Shown here piece after piece: positions 9,446 through 18,584 of a stretch of 64,000 nt of DNA. A program made the translations under genes and the position numbers. Under the pieces are notes generated by a model that saw only the letters and a program-made list of their open reading frames with translations, ran no database searches and was not told the origin of the DNA. Source of the stretch: an uncultured bacterium. GTDB taxonomy: Bacteria > Bacteroidota > Bacteroidia > Bacteroidales > Bacteroidaceae. How positions within the stretch are numbered: the stretch's first letter is position 1; each line of letters begins with the position of its first letter. The DNA is taken from assembly GCA_905216025.1 (NCBI GenBank), contig CAJMSE010000003.1:110333-174332 (forward strand), written 5' to 3'.

Positions 9446-12256
9446 TTATTTGTTTTTATTCGGCTTTTGCTTGAAAGTATATGCCAAACTCAGCATCACA
9501 TAGCGGGGAATGCTGTTATACCACGTCTCCGTGCGTCCCTGCGCGCTCATGCTGTAACGCACGTTCGACAGATTATGCAGCAAATCGAACGCCGTGATTT
9601 TCGCCGTTATGCGCCCTTTCATGAACGTACGGCTTACCTGTGCGTTCCATATAAGGTCGTCAGTATTCATCATACTGCTCGCATATCCGCGGCGACTGAA
9701 CATGTTTAAGTCTGTCGACACATTGAGCTTCAGCAGCGGTATGGTGTATTGCAAGTTGCCGCCATACTGATAATCATACACATCGATGGTCACGAAATTG
9801 TCCAGATTGCCCGTACCGTGACGGTAAGTAAATTTTGCCACGATGCCGGCCGACAAGGTTTTGAACCTGTATGTCAGCTTTGTGTTGAGCCGGGTGTATA
9901 TGTTATCGACCTTGCTCAGTGCGTCGCCGGCCTCATCGTATGCCACTGCAAAATCGACATTACGCTCATATTTCACGCTTCCGTTGACCCCGAGACGCAG
10001 CCGCTTGGCCTTGTCCAACGGCCGGTCGAAACCGCCTTTCACGCTACAACTCCATTTACCGTCCACGTTATCATCCTTATATGTATAGGCACCGGTAACG
10101 GAATTGTATGTGACACGGGTGCCGATGTCATGCTGTTTCACCATTGCGTCGAAGCCCACGTATGCACTTCCGCCCGTCTTAGAGTTCTTGAAGGTTATCT
10201 GTCCGCTGCCCCTGTGGGTGATTATGTTTGCCAAATCCGGATTGTTGATATACAACGAGAGGTTGTCTGCCGCGTTCGTGACGGGCATAAGGTCCTTGAA
10301 AGCGGGCTGATCCACATACAACGAATATGTAAGGGTCAACGGAGTGCTGCCGAAACGGCGAAATCTCAACGTCGGATGGAACTTCGTTACCGACCTTTTG
10401 GCCAACGTATCGAGAGCGGATTGCGTATAGTTCATCTTTTCACGGATATGGGTTAACGGCAGTCCCAACCTGATATTATAATCTTTCGTATTCTTATACA
10501 GCGCGAGTTCGGCCTCGTATCTGCGCGACAAGACTGTGCTTTTCTCACTGTTTTCACGGTCAAACGCCACCATATAGTCATCTTCCGATACCGGTATCGT
10601 GCCGAATTGGTCGTATATCTCATCGTCAAGACGGTCAAGACGGTACAGGTAATCGTATCTGGTCTCCCTCTTTTGTTCGTATAAAACGGATGCCTGCAAG
10701 TTCCAAAAGTCAGGCAACGAGTAGATATAACCGCCGTTAATATTATACATGTAATTGTTACTGCGCCGGTCGGTATACTTGTTTGTCGTCTCTGTCTCGC
10801 CCGTGACGGCGTATGAAGTATGCTCTTTATTAAACCTGTCTACCGGCTTGTTGCTGAAAAAATCGCCGTAGAAGTTGGCGAAAAAGGCGTCACCGCTCTT
10901 CAAAGGCTTGGCCCAAGCGAGTTGAGGAGCGAAGCTGATATACTCGTTTTCGCCATAAGACAGTGTGCGACGGCTGTTCACCGGCTCTCCGCCGCGCGTC
11001 GTGGTATTGTCCGTTTCGCTGTTAAACTTGCCGGAACGGCAGTTCAACGACATATAAGTATATAGGTTTATCTTTGGAAAAGACAGGCTGTTATTGGCAT
11101 AAAAGCTGAACTGTTTATCGTTCAAAACATTATTGTTCAGTTCGTTTATATTGCCTCCGGAAGAGAAAGTCTCCGCGTTTTTCCTTGTCACGGCATCCTC
11201 ATCGTCCCACGTGAACGAGGTGGAGAAACGCTCCTTCACACGTTTGTCCTTGTCTTCCGCCTGCAAATCAAATCCCGTCTGCTTATGGGAATACACGCTT
11301 TTCGGCATGTTGCTCGGTGTCCAGTCGCCGTCGTTGCCCGGCTTTCTCATCTCATTCACGTTGTTGGCATTGCCGAAAAGCGACACACGGGTATGGTCGT
11401 CATAATACAGTCCGAACGCTCTCGACATGTATCTGTCTTCCGTTCCTGCTCCCGCCTCGGCATTGAGGATGTATCCCCGGGAGTATTCCCGCTTCAGTTT
11501 CACGTCCATCACAAACTCCTTCTCATCAATCTCGCGCCCCAAAGCCTCGCTCCTCTCCGTCGATTTATGATATACCTGCACGTTCTTGACGGTGAAATAA
11601 GGCATGTTTTCGAGCATTACCTTGTTGTCGCCCTTAAAGAAGTCCGAGCCGTTGAGCGTCAGATAGTCTATCTTTTCGCCGTTGATATAGATGTCGCCGT
11701 TGTCTTTCAGCTCCGCACCGGGCAGCTGACGGACAAGCGCATCGAGCATTGAGCCCTCGGGAAGATTGAACGCCGAGGCGTCATAAACGATGGTATCGCC
11801 TTTATATGCCACCTGTATCTTCGTGCCTTTTACGACCACTCCGCCGAGTTCCACATCCTTAAATATATCGTTCGCCTTGCGTTTCATCAGTATCCGGGGC
11901 ATCTCATACCATTGCTTGCGGCCGTTTGTCTTCAGCTCATAGTCGTAGAACGTGGTTTCGTAATCGTCACTTTCCAATTTGAAGATATACTTGCCGTCGC
12001 GTTTCGGAACAGTTATGTTGAAGTCGGAGTCCATCCCGTAAAATCTGGTAGAGTCTTCCCTTATCACCGTCGAGTCGGCTGTCATGACAATTATTTTAGC
12101 CCTTACCTTCGCCTTTGTGAACGAATCGTACACTTCTCCGTATAGTTTCACGGTCTTTTCCTTTTTCACTTTCACATCATTTGCCTCCTGAGCACTTGCC
12201 ATAAGGGCACAGAACACCGGGGCAAGTGTGATTATCCACCTGCAAACCTTATTCAT
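9446..12256 (-). CDS. Outer-membrane beta-barrel (TonB receptor-like) protein
   Basis: 936 residues with signal peptide (MNKVCRWIITLAPVFCALMASAQ). An Ig-like CarboxypepD/CNA-like domain (about 35-130) precedes a plug region with VVVKGTKIQVAYKGDTIVYDAS and EGSMLDALVRQLPGAELKDNGDIYINGE, then a long barrel. The final strand RYVMLSLAYTFKQ ends close to the C-terminus, as in outer-membrane barrels. Such proteins are common in Bacteroidetes downstream of ECF sigma genes; the cargo cannot be read from sequence. It lies 38 bp after the thioredoxin-fold gene and 4 bp before the second barrel gene. Confidence 0.75.
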   Translation of the reverse strand: MNKVCRWIITLAPVFCALMASAQEANDVKVKKEKTVKLYGEVYDSFTKAKVRAKIIVMTADSTVIREDSTRFYGMDSDFNITVPKRDGKYIFKLESDDYETTFYDYELKTNGRKQWYEMPRILMKRKANDIFKDVELGGVVVKGTKIQVAYKGDTIVYDASAFNLPEGSMLDALVRQLPGAELKDNGDIYINGEKIDYLTLNGSDFFKGDNKVMLENMPYFTVKNVQVYHKSTERSEALGREIDEKEFVMDVKLKREYSRGYILNAEAGAGTEDRYMSRAFGLYYDDHTRVSLFGNANNVNEMRKPGNDGDWTPSNMPKSVYSHKQTGFDLQAEDKDKRVKERFSTSFTWDDEDAVTRKNAETFSSGGNINELNNNVLNDKQFSFYANNSLSFPKINLYTYMSLNCRSGKFNSETDNTTTRGGEPVNSRRTLSYGENEYISFAPQLAWAKPLKSGDAFFANFYGDFFSNKPVDRFNKEHTSYAVTGETETTNKYTDRRSNNYMYNINGGYIYSLPDFWNLQASVLYEQKRETRYDYLYRLDRLDDEIYDQFGTIPVSEDDYMVAFDRENSEKSTVLSRRYEAELALYKNTKDYNIRLGLPLTHIREKMNYTQSALDTLAKRSVTKFHPTLRFRRFGSTPLTLTYSLYVDQPAFKDLMPVTNAADNLSLYINNPDLANIITHRGSGQITFKNSKTGGSAYVGFDAMVKQHDIGTRVTYNSVTGAYTYKDDNVDGKWSCSVKGGFDRPLDKAKRLRLGVNGSVKYERNVDFAVAYDEAGDALSKVDNIYTRLNTKLTYRFKTLSAGIVAKFTYRHGTGNLDNFVTIDVYDYQYGGNLQYTIPLLKLNVSTDLNMFSRRGYASSMMNTDDLIWNAQVSRTFMKGRITAKITAFDLLHNLSNVRYSMSAQGRTETWYNSIPRYVMLSLAYTFKQKPNKNK

Positions 12257-12294
12257 AATACCGTTTTTATATGATTACTTTTCTATTCGATGAT

Positions 12295-14271
12295 CTACTT
12301 TTCGAATATCTCTTTGATTTTCTTCTCGAGCCCGGGGCCGTATAAGTCGGAGGCGATGATGCGCCCGTCGGGACCTATCAGGATGTTTTCCGGGATGCAG
12401 CGTACACCGTAAATGTCGAGAACCGACCTGCCGTCATACTCGAACGGCGTGTAGAGATGCGTCCATTTCAAGCCCCGCTTGTTCACATAACGCTTCCAGC
12501 TGTCTTTATCGCCGCCGACAGTGATGCCTATTATGTTCAGTCCGCTGTCTCCATACTGCTTCATCAGGCGCTTAAACATAGGGAAATCCTCCCTGGAACC
12601 GCCGAACCACTCTTCCCAGAAGTTGACTATCACATAGCCTTTACCGACAAACTCGCTGAGACTGCGCTTCACTCCGGTCGTGTCTTCCAGCTCCACATCG
12701 ACGTATTTCATGCCCGGACGACGCTTTTTCAGGCCCTCGTAGTAATCTCTCGCGGGGCGCAAGACTTCGCTTGACGTGTTTTCCCGCAGGCTGTTGAATA
12801 TGCCGTCGAGTTCCTCATAGCTCATTGCCGCGTAACGGTCGGCGAGAAGACATGCGGCCACGACAGCGTCGTCACAGCGTCGGATTGTCTCCACCTCCAC
12901 GCGTTTAAGACTGTCGCAGAGCGCGTTATAGCCGTCGAAATCCACTATTTGACTCATGCCGTTGATATATACAATGTATTTCCGCTTGTCGTCAAATATC
13001 TTCTTGAAGCGCATTTGGGCCTCTGCCAGCTTCCTGTTTGTCTCCGAACCGACAATGGCGCCCGTCCGCAAGTCGAGATACACGGGTATACTGTCGGCTA
13101 TCAAGCTCCATCTCCTACCCTGCTCGTCGGCTATCGTTACCGGATTATCCTTGTTTACCGAGCCGGAAAACGAGAATTTGCCATCCTTAACCTGTGCCGA
13201 ATACCTGTCGGCGAACATCCTTTTGCTGTCGGTCATGAATATCCTTCGGTTTTCCTTGTCCGTTCTTCCGCTGACGGTAAACGTTGCCGACTCCTTGAAT
13301 CTGGACATATCGCAAGTCTCGAACAGAAGTTTGTCATAGTCGTAAACAGGCAGATCTTTCTTAGAGCGCGTCTCGAAAAGCTGGTCTCCGGCCGGTATGC
13401 GTGTCGTCTTACCGCCCAACACCGTCTTTGCATTCGCGATAACGTTGTGCCGTGCCCCCGCGGGAGTGATGCCGAGCAGCGCCGACAGTTCCTTGTCCAT
13501 CGCCTCATACTGCGTCTCGGAGAGCTTTCCCTTGAAGTCGGCAGCCAGTTTACTGATGAAATAAGCCACCGCGTCACAGTCTGTCTGCTTGCCGTTCTTA
13601 ACGTAGTCGGTGTACAATCCGCCGAGATAAGCCATCTGTTCACGGAGGTTTATATACTCATCCGACTGATTGCTTCCGTTCAAATAGTTTTTATAGGAGC
13701 TGTCGCCGTACGCATTATCAACATATTGCACCATCCGCCAATGAGCTCCCGACAGCTCCACAATGTTGCCGTCTATCATCCGCCACGTCACTCCCTTGTG
13801 GTCGATATACTCGGTATCGTGCCACGTGAGCATGTAAGAGGTCTTGCCATTGCCGCTTTCATCAAAACAGATATAACGGAAATTATCGGTATTGCCTATC
13901 CTGAAATTGAAGAAAACCTGCCCCCATGCCTCGTCAGGCCACATGAAAGACACCTTGTCCAACGGTTTTCCGGTTTCCTTTTCCGGGAAAGCAACCGCCG
14001 AAGAGGCGTATCGCACATTGTCGGTAAAAGCCTTCTCCATGCGCTCCAGCGGTGCCGGCAGCTTGCCGGCAGCAGCTTTTCCCTGCGGATAAGTATACTT
14101 GAAAAACCACTCGTAAAGTCCCGTTCCGCGATGCAGCGGCACAGCCTTAAACTCCGGAGCGGCCTTGAAGCGTTCCAGTTCCTTCTTCATGTTCTTCGCT
14201 CCCGCATTGCCTTGCGCGATACCTGCTACCGAAACAATCAGCGACACCGCCATTATCATCAACTTTCTCAT
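12295..14271 (-). CDS. Secreted thioredoxin-fold protein lacking active-site cysteines
   Basis: 658 residues with signal peptide (MRKLMIMAVSLIVSVAGIAQG). The first ~500 residues are a family-specific region I do not recognise; the last ~130 form a TlpA/AhpC-type thioredoxin fold (VDVELEDTTGVKRSLSEFVGKGYVIVNFWEEW, then NIIGITVGGDKDSWKRYV and CIPENILIGPDGRI). Where TlpA proteins have WCxxC this one has WFGGS (residues 555-559), so it cannot be a dithiol oxidoreductase; a structural or binding role is more likely. The cis-Pro loop is kept as IPEN. It sits between the ECF sigma/membrane pair and two outer-membrane barrels. Confidence 0.8.
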   Translation of the reverse strand: MRKLMIMAVSLIVSVAGIAQGNAGAKNMKKELERFKAAPEFKAVPLHRGTGLYEWFFKYTYPQGKAAAGKLPAPLERMEKAFTDNVRYASSAVAFPEKETGKPLDKVSFMWPDEAWGQVFFNFRIGNTDNFRYICFDESGNGKTSYMLTWHDTEYIDHKGVTWRMIDGNIVELSGAHWRMVQYVDNAYGDSSYKNYLNGSNQSDEYINLREQMAYLGGLYTDYVKNGKQTDCDAVAYFISKLAADFKGKLSETQYEAMDKELSALLGITPAGARHNVIANAKTVLGGKTTRIPAGDQLFETRSKKDLPVYDYDKLLFETCDMSRFKESATFTVSGRTDKENRRIFMTDSKRMFADRYSAQVKDGKFSFSGSVNKDNPVTIADEQGRRWSLIADSIPVYLDLRTGAIVGSETNRKLAEAQMRFKKIFDDKRKYIVYINGMSQIVDFDGYNALCDSLKRVEVETIRRCDDAVVAACLLADRYAAMSYEELDGIFNSLRENTSSEVLRPARDYYEGLKKRRPGMKYVDVELEDTTGVKRSLSEFVGKGYVIVNFWEEWFGGSREDFPMFKRLMKQYGDSGLNIIGITVGGDKDSWKRYVNKRGLKWTHLYTPFEYDGRSVLDIYGVRCIPENILIGPDGRIIASDLYGPGLEKKIKEIFEK

Positions 14272-14345
14272 ATCGTCTGCCTCCCTAATATGGTTTTACT
14301 TATACATTATTATATATTGTAACATCACTCTCCGCATACGTCTGT

Positions 14346-15071
14346 TCACCACTGTTTGTATGCTTCGTAGTTTTGATTGTCTCTCGTTATCTTTTCCACA
14401 AGCACTCTTCTCATCAGCTTTTGCAGCCGCGAGTCGCTCTCGATAAGCTCTTCCACGCGCGCCATATACACGCTGTCGCTCACGTTTTCGAGTCCGCGCT
14501 CTATCCGTTCTATTATATCAGTGAGACTGTCGGACAGCGTCATGCCGGCAACCGGTGTCTTTTCGGCGGTGGCCGACGCAAGCAAATCAGGCTCAGACAC
14601 ATCGGGACGCACCGCGGCAGGTGCCTTCACGTCTTTTCCGGCAGACTCCGGCGTTGCCTCTTGCACGGCCTTCGGCTCTTTATTGTCAATCCGCTCAACA
14701 GGCGTTATCCCGGCTTTTGCTTTATGACTTATCTCAACCTTCGCCACTACGGGCATGTCTTCGCCTGACTTATTGCCGAATTTCACTCCCATGATAAACA
14801 CGAAAGCGATAACGGCGGCAGCGGCGGCGAAACGCACGAACAGCGTGCGGCGACGGCGGCCGGCCACCACACGGTCGTACTCCTCCGTCATGTCTTCCAT
14901 CAGCCACGCGTCTGTGTCTAGCTCGCCGGCTGCGGGACGTATTATGTCGCGCAGCATCTTTTGCTCTTCCGTCGCGTCATCTCCTTGCAGAAGACCGTAC
15001 AACCAGAGTTCTTCTTCCCTCGTTGTCTCGCCCGCAAGAAAACGGTTTATAAGTAATTCTATATCTTTCAT
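14346..15071 (-). CDS. Single-pass membrane protein, probable ECF anti-sigma partner
   Basis: 241 residues from the ATG at 15071, which overlaps the sigma factor stop as ATGA, a translational-coupling arrangement; a GGGGAGG sequence lies just upstream. An N-terminal cytoplasmic segment (MKDIELLINRFLAGETTREEELWLYGLLQG) resembles the short helical head of Bacteroidetes anti-sigma/FecR-like proteins. It is followed by a basic RRRR patch, one transmembrane helix (about 78-97) and a periplasmic part with a disordered Ala/Pro/Glu stretch and a C-terminal coiled region (DSLTDIIERIERGLENV). No FecR domain is visible. The anti-sigma role is inferred from position and topology. Confidence 0.6.
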   Translation of the reverse strand: MKDIELLINRFLAGETTREEELWLYGLLQGDDATEEQKMLRDIIRPAAGELDTDAWLMEDMTEEYDRVVAGRRRRTLFVRFAAAAAVIAFVFIMGVKFGNKSGEDMPVVAKVEISHKAKAGITPVERIDNKEPKAVQEATPESAGKDVKAPAAVRPDVSEPDLLASATAEKTPVAGMTLSDSLTDIIERIERGLENVSDSVYMARVEELIESDSRLQKLMRRVLVEKITRDNQNYEAYKQW

Positions 15072-15565
15072 AAGCATCCTCCCCGCTTTATTGTTTCAAA
15101 AAGTTTACGTCGCGCCGCACTCAGCATCGCACTTACGGAGCGCGCTCCTATTCCCGTGGCGGCCGAAATCTGCCCTATGTCCATATCGGCTTCGTGCCTC
15201 ATGAGATAGAGCCTCTGCTCGGATCTGGTCAATTGCGACAGTGCCCGCTTCAGGACAGCCTCGTTGTCGCTAATCTCCACCTTTGCCGTCGGCCGGTCGT
15301 CCACGGCCATCCGCTCGTCAATCGGCACCGACCTATGTGCGCTTTGCCTGCGCCACTCGCTCACACACAGGTTCTTTGCCATCCGCACGGCGAGTGCCTC
15401 GACACCGAGTTCCACATTTATCCTGCCGCGCATCACCCACAGACGCATCAGCACTTCCTGCGCGATGTCTTCCGATTTGTCATCGTCGGCAAAGAAGTCG
15501 CGCCCCACCTTGAGCAGTCTGAGGCGCAGTTTCACGGCTATATGTTCGAACTCGTTTGTTGTCAT
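15068..15565 (-). CDS. ECF-type RNA polymerase sigma factor
   Basis: 165 residues with sigma-70 region 2 (SEDIAQEVLMRLWVMRGRI, residues about 31-49) and region 4 (LTRSEQRLYLMRHEADMDIGQISAATGIGARSVSAMLSAARRKL, split here only for description), without regions 1 or 3, as in ECF sigma factors. It leads a five-gene minus-strand unit: membrane partner, cysteine-less thioredoxin-fold protein and two outer-membrane barrels. The likely job is surface signalling that controls the barrel genes. No TAnnTTTG promoter is visible upstream, which is compatible with autoregulation from an ECF promoter. Confidence 0.88.
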   Translation of the reverse strand: MTTNEFEHIAVKLRLRLLKVGRDFFADDDKSEDIAQEVLMRLWVMRGRINVELGVEALAVRMAKNLCVSEWRRQSAHRSVPIDERMAVDDRPTAKVEISDNEAVLKRALSQLTRSEQRLYLMRHEADMDIGQISAATGIGARSVSAMLSAARRKLFETIKRGGCL

Positions 15566-15667
15566 ACCTGTCTTTAATACGCATAAAGCATGCGGATGTT
15601 AAGTAAGAAACGGTTAAAAAATCATCATCATGCCATTAAAAGTAAGGTCACCGGTCCGTAAACATGC

Positions 15668-15708
15668 AAAAAAGACGTAAGTAGGTATGTGTAAATACCC
15701 GCTTACGC
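15668..15708 (-). terminator. Rho-independent terminator of the flotillin operon
   Basis: On the minus strand CGTAAGCGGGTA pairs with TACCTACTTACG across an 8-nt loop (one mismatch, one wobble), followed by TCTTTTTT. Confidence 0.75.
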
Positions 15709-15733
15709 CTTGTATAAATGAATGTAGTCACGC

Positions 15734-17404
15734 TCATTTCCCGCCGTCCTTCTTATCGGCAGCGGTCTTGCCTTCGCCTTCAGGATGCAGGATGTTCTTC
15801 ACCGTCTCGCCTATCGGCAGCTTGTCGAGCACGCCGAGACTCGGGGCCACGGTCTTCACGAGAGAATTCAGGAAGTTGCCTGTGGCACCGTTGCCGCCGT
15901 CGAACACGGTGACGTTGCCCAGCTGCATCTTCTCGAATGCCTTGACCTGCTCGCCGGCAATCTCCTTCCACTGGTCCACCATCTTGTACTGGATGGCGAT
16001 GGAGGGGTTCAGCTCGGCGGCCTTCACCATGGCCTCGAAACCCTCGGCCTCGGCCAGCAGCGACATCTTCTTACCCTCAGCCTCGGCCTCGAGCTTCATC
16101 CTGATGGCCTTGGCCTCGGCCTCAGCCTGCGCCATGGTGGCCTTGGCACGTGCCTCGGCCTCACGCGTTATCTTCTCGGCGAGTGCCTGCGCCTGCAGTA
16201 TAGCTTCCTGCCTTGCAACCTCTGCCGGCACTATCTTCTCTGCCTTCAGCGACGACTCTACCTTCAGCGCCTTAGCCTCCTCGACCTCTTTCTGTGCCTT
16301 CTCGCGTGCGGTCTGTATGGCGGCTTCCGAGCGTGCGGCGGCCTCTCCGGCCTCCTTGTCGGCATTTGCCCGCGTCACGCTCAGCTCGGCGTCGGAGCAT
16401 GCTATCTCCTTCTGCGCCTCGTTGCGGCCGACGGCAGCCTTCTTGGTCGCATCGGCCTTCTTTATCTCCATGTCAGAGTTCAGCTCTGCGATACGACTCT
16501 CCTTCTCGGTGTTGGCCTTTTCGATGCTGATGTTCTTCTCGGCTTCGGCCTTTGCCACCTGCGCCTCCTTCTCGGCGTTGGCCTGAGCCACGCGCGAGAT
16601 ACGCTCCTTGTCGGCCTGCGCCACGGATATCTCCTGGTCTTTCAGCGTCTCTGCGATGGCGATGTCCTGCTCCTTCTTGGTCGAAGCGATGGCCACCTCC
16701 TGGTCCTTGCGTGTCTCAGCCACCTTCGTCTCGCGCTCCTTTATCTGGTTGGCAATCTTTATCGCTCCGAGCTTCTCCTGCTCCTCGATGTTTGCCTGCG
16801 CCTCGTTCTGCGCCTTGCTCTCGGCTTCCTTACCGAGGTTTACGATGTAGTTGGCGGCGTCGCGTATGTCGCTGATGTTGATGTTCATAAGGTACAGACC
16901 GAACTTGCGCAGCTCCGTGTCGATATTGTCCTTCACTTTGGAGAGGAACTTGTCGCGGTCGGAGTTGAGTTCCTCAATCGTCATGTCTGCGATGACGAGA
17001 CGCATCTGTCCGTAAACCACGTCGGTGATGAGGTTCTGCTTGTCTTCTATCGACAGGCCGAGCATGCGCTCGGCTGCGTTCTGCATCACCTCGGGGTCGG
17101 TGCTGATGGCCACGGTGATGGTCGTCGGCACGTCTACGCGGATGTTCTGTGCCGAGAGGGCGCCCGTCAGCTTGCAGTCTATCTGCATGGGCTTCATCGA
17201 CAGGAACTCATAGCCCTGTATGATGGGCCATACGAAGGCGGCGCCGCCATGATAGAGCTTGGCCGACTTTGTGCCTCCGGTCTTACCGTATACCACGAGA
17301 ACCTCGTCACTCTTGCACTTGCGGTAGCGCGAGAGTATGCCCACAAGGGTGAGCATCACGACCACCACGAGGATGGCGGCCAGTATCAGAATATTTGTAT
17401 CCAT
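15734..17404 (-). CDS. Flotillin-like SPFH/band-7 protein
   Basis: 556 residues, FloT/YuaG type. One N-terminal membrane helix (about 4-24), an SPFH domain (about 30-200, with GGAAFVWPIIQGYEFLSMKPM and LNSDRDKFLSKV) and a very long Ala/Glu/Lys-rich coiled coil (about 200-480), ending in a GNVTVFDGG block and a hydrophilic tail. Flotillins scaffold membrane microdomains and oligomerise through the coiled coil. The NfeD-like gene is 44 bp upstream, the usual partner pair (compare yuaF-floT). The coiled-coil DNA is a run of similar GCC/GAG/AAG codons, so long false frames appear on the other strand. Confidence 0.9.
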   Translation of the reverse strand: MDTNILILAAILVVVVMLTLVGILSRYRKCKSDEVLVVYGKTGGTKSAKLYHGGAAFVWPIIQGYEFLSMKPMQIDCKLTGALSAQNIRVDVPTTITVAISTDPEVMQNAAERMLGLSIEDKQNLITDVVYGQMRLVIADMTIEELNSDRDKFLSKVKDNIDTELRKFGLYLMNINISDIRDAANYIVNLGKEAESKAQNEAQANIEEQEKLGAIKIANQIKERETKVAETRKDQEVAIASTKKEQDIAIAETLKDQEISVAQADKERISRVAQANAEKEAQVAKAEAEKNISIEKANTEKESRIAELNSDMEIKKADATKKAAVGRNEAQKEIACSDAELSVTRANADKEAGEAAARSEAAIQTAREKAQKEVEEAKALKVESSLKAEKIVPAEVARQEAILQAQALAEKITREAEARAKATMAQAEAEAKAIRMKLEAEAEGKKMSLLAEAEGFEAMVKAAELNPSIAIQYKMVDQWKEIAGEQVKAFEKMQLGNVTVFDGGNGATGNFLNSLVKTVAPSLGVLDKLPIGETVKNILHPEGEGKTAADKKDGGK

Positions 17405-17448
17405 ATTGTTATTAAGTTAGTAATGTATGCTTCCAATGCCGCAGGGCG

Positions 17449-17955
17449 TCATCCGATGTAGAACACGTTGTCCCTGTATGCCCCGACAATCACCCTGTCG
17501 CCGGTGGCATAGTCATCGCGGCCCGACTCCGACACGACGTCGAGCTCGCCCATAGAGCCGTAGCGCTCTATCTGTATGACGTAGCGGCCGCCTCCGCGGT
17601 TGTTGTATACCGTGCCGTGGCGGCCCACGAGCGTCTCGGGCTTCTCCGTGCGGCTCTTCGTCTGAAGCCTGTACACCAGCACGTAGATGCGCCAGAGCAC
17701 GAGGACGAACACCGCTCCGCAGACAAAGGCCGTAAGCAGGACGCTCCCCAGGACATCGCTGTCAAGCACGAGAGCCCACCCGAAGCCTATGCAGAAGTGC
17801 ACGATACCCTTGAACGACACTATGCTGCCTATGTCCATGCCGGCATCCGTGTCTGTATCCACGTCGCCGAAGAAGAGCGTCAGGACGAACTGTACCAGGA
17901 AAATACCGGTCGAAACGAGGGCTATCACCCACCCTACTTGTGTCATATCTGTCAT
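17449..17955 (-). CDS. NfeD-like membrane protein, flotillin partner
   Basis: 168 residues (or 165 if started at the second Met). Two or three hydrophobic segments (VGWVIALVSTGIFLVQFVLTL; the IVHFCIGFGWALVL and VLLTAFVCGAVFVLVLW regions) precede a soluble C-terminal OB fold (ETLVGRHGTVYNNRGGGRYVIQI...GDRVIVGAYRDNVFYI). This is the YuaF/NfeD2 arrangement: membrane segments with an OB domain and no protease domain. Adjacent to the flotillin gene and probably forming one complex with it. A near-match promoter (TACCTTTA) lies ~80 bp upstream on the minus strand. Confidence 0.82.
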   Translation of the reverse strand: MTDMTQVGWVIALVSTGIFLVQFVLTLFFGDVDTDTDAGMDIGSIVSFKGIVHFCIGFGWALVLDSDVLGSVLLTAFVCGAVFVLVLWRIYVLVYRLQTKSRTEKPETLVGRHGTVYNNRGGGRYVIQIERYGSMGELDVVSESGRDDYATGDRVIVGAYRDNVFYIG

Positions 17956-18132
17956 CTCAACTATGTTTTTATGTTTCCTCCGGCGCCGGCTGTTGGCAGA
18001 CGCAGCACCGCATGAATGCGTTTTATCATTGTAAAGGTACTAATAATTATGCACCGCCGGCACGGAGGTAAAGCAGTTTAACAGATATTTAACATAACGG
18101 GCATGGGCACGACGGAGCACGGCAGCATTTCC

Positions 18133-18299
18133 GGTAGTTCTCAAAAACACTTTTGGTAGCTCTCAAAAACGCTTTTGACAGCTCTCAAAGACGCATTTGG
18201 AAGCGCGCGGCATACATCGGCGGGCAACCGGTTGCACCGTCGCGGGCTATCCGTTGCACCGTCAGAACGGCCTCGCGGCATCATCACGGGCTACCCGCG
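18133..18299 (+). repeat. 167-bp element built of 22-bp units, copy 1
   Basis: Three A units of 22 bp (starts 18133, 18155, 18177; consensus GACAGCTCTC then AAAAACGCTTTT), a 22-bp linker, a 13-bp segment CGGGCAACCGGTT, then three B units of 22 bp (starts 18234, 18256, 18278; core GCACCGTCAGAACGGCCTCG). The same layout and total length recur at 41407 and 61548. It ends 167 bp before the ilvD -7 box. Confidence 0.8.
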
Positions 18300-18466
18300 C
18301 GGACGGAGCGGCACGCAGACGGGCAGCCGGCGCACTTTTGCACACTTTTCATCCGACAGTGCAATATTTTGTTTCAGATTGTCATACTTCAGCTGCGATT
18401 TGCTTTAAATCGAAAGAATAAAGCAAAATTACACTGCGATTTATTGGCCGTTAACGGGAAATAGAT

Positions 18467-18474
18467 TACCTTTG
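18467..18474 (+). promoter_or_regulatory. Promoter -7 box of the ilv operon
   Basis: TACCTTTG matches TAnnTTTG; a weak -33 (ATTGG) lies about 20 bp upstream. It is 110 bp before the preferred ilvD start. Confidence 0.65.
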
Positions 18475-18584
18475 CAGTGGATTATCTCCGGCCGCGAGTC
18501 ACAGCCTGCATATACAATAAGGTGTAGCGACGGCGGTGCGGCGGGACGATGATGAATCAGAAAGCAAGAAAACAGTTTAAGGAT

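Larger units (their letters stand above)
17956..18584. other. Intergenic region between flotillin pair and ilvD
   Basis: Divergent spacer. It holds a weak promoter for the NfeD gene near 18038, one copy of the 167-bp element (18133-18299), the ilvD promoter (18467-18474) and a short ilvD leader without a leader peptide or attenuator. I see no protein-coding or RNA gene in it. Confidence 0.7.

Noticed and set aside
15785..17461. 558-codon frame antisense to the flotillin gene
   Set aside because: An artefact of the repetitive GCC/GAG/AAG codons of the coiled coil; Leu/Gly/His-rich translation without protein features.
18133..18299. 22-bp periodic units considered as a CRISPR array
   Set aside because: Adjacent units are similar to each other with no alternating unique spacers, no conserved repeat of 24-40 bp and no cas genes nearby.
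18475..18584. ilvD leader examined for a Leu/Ile/Val leader peptide
   Set aside because: The ~110-nt leader has no branched-chain codon run and no terminator/antiterminator pair.
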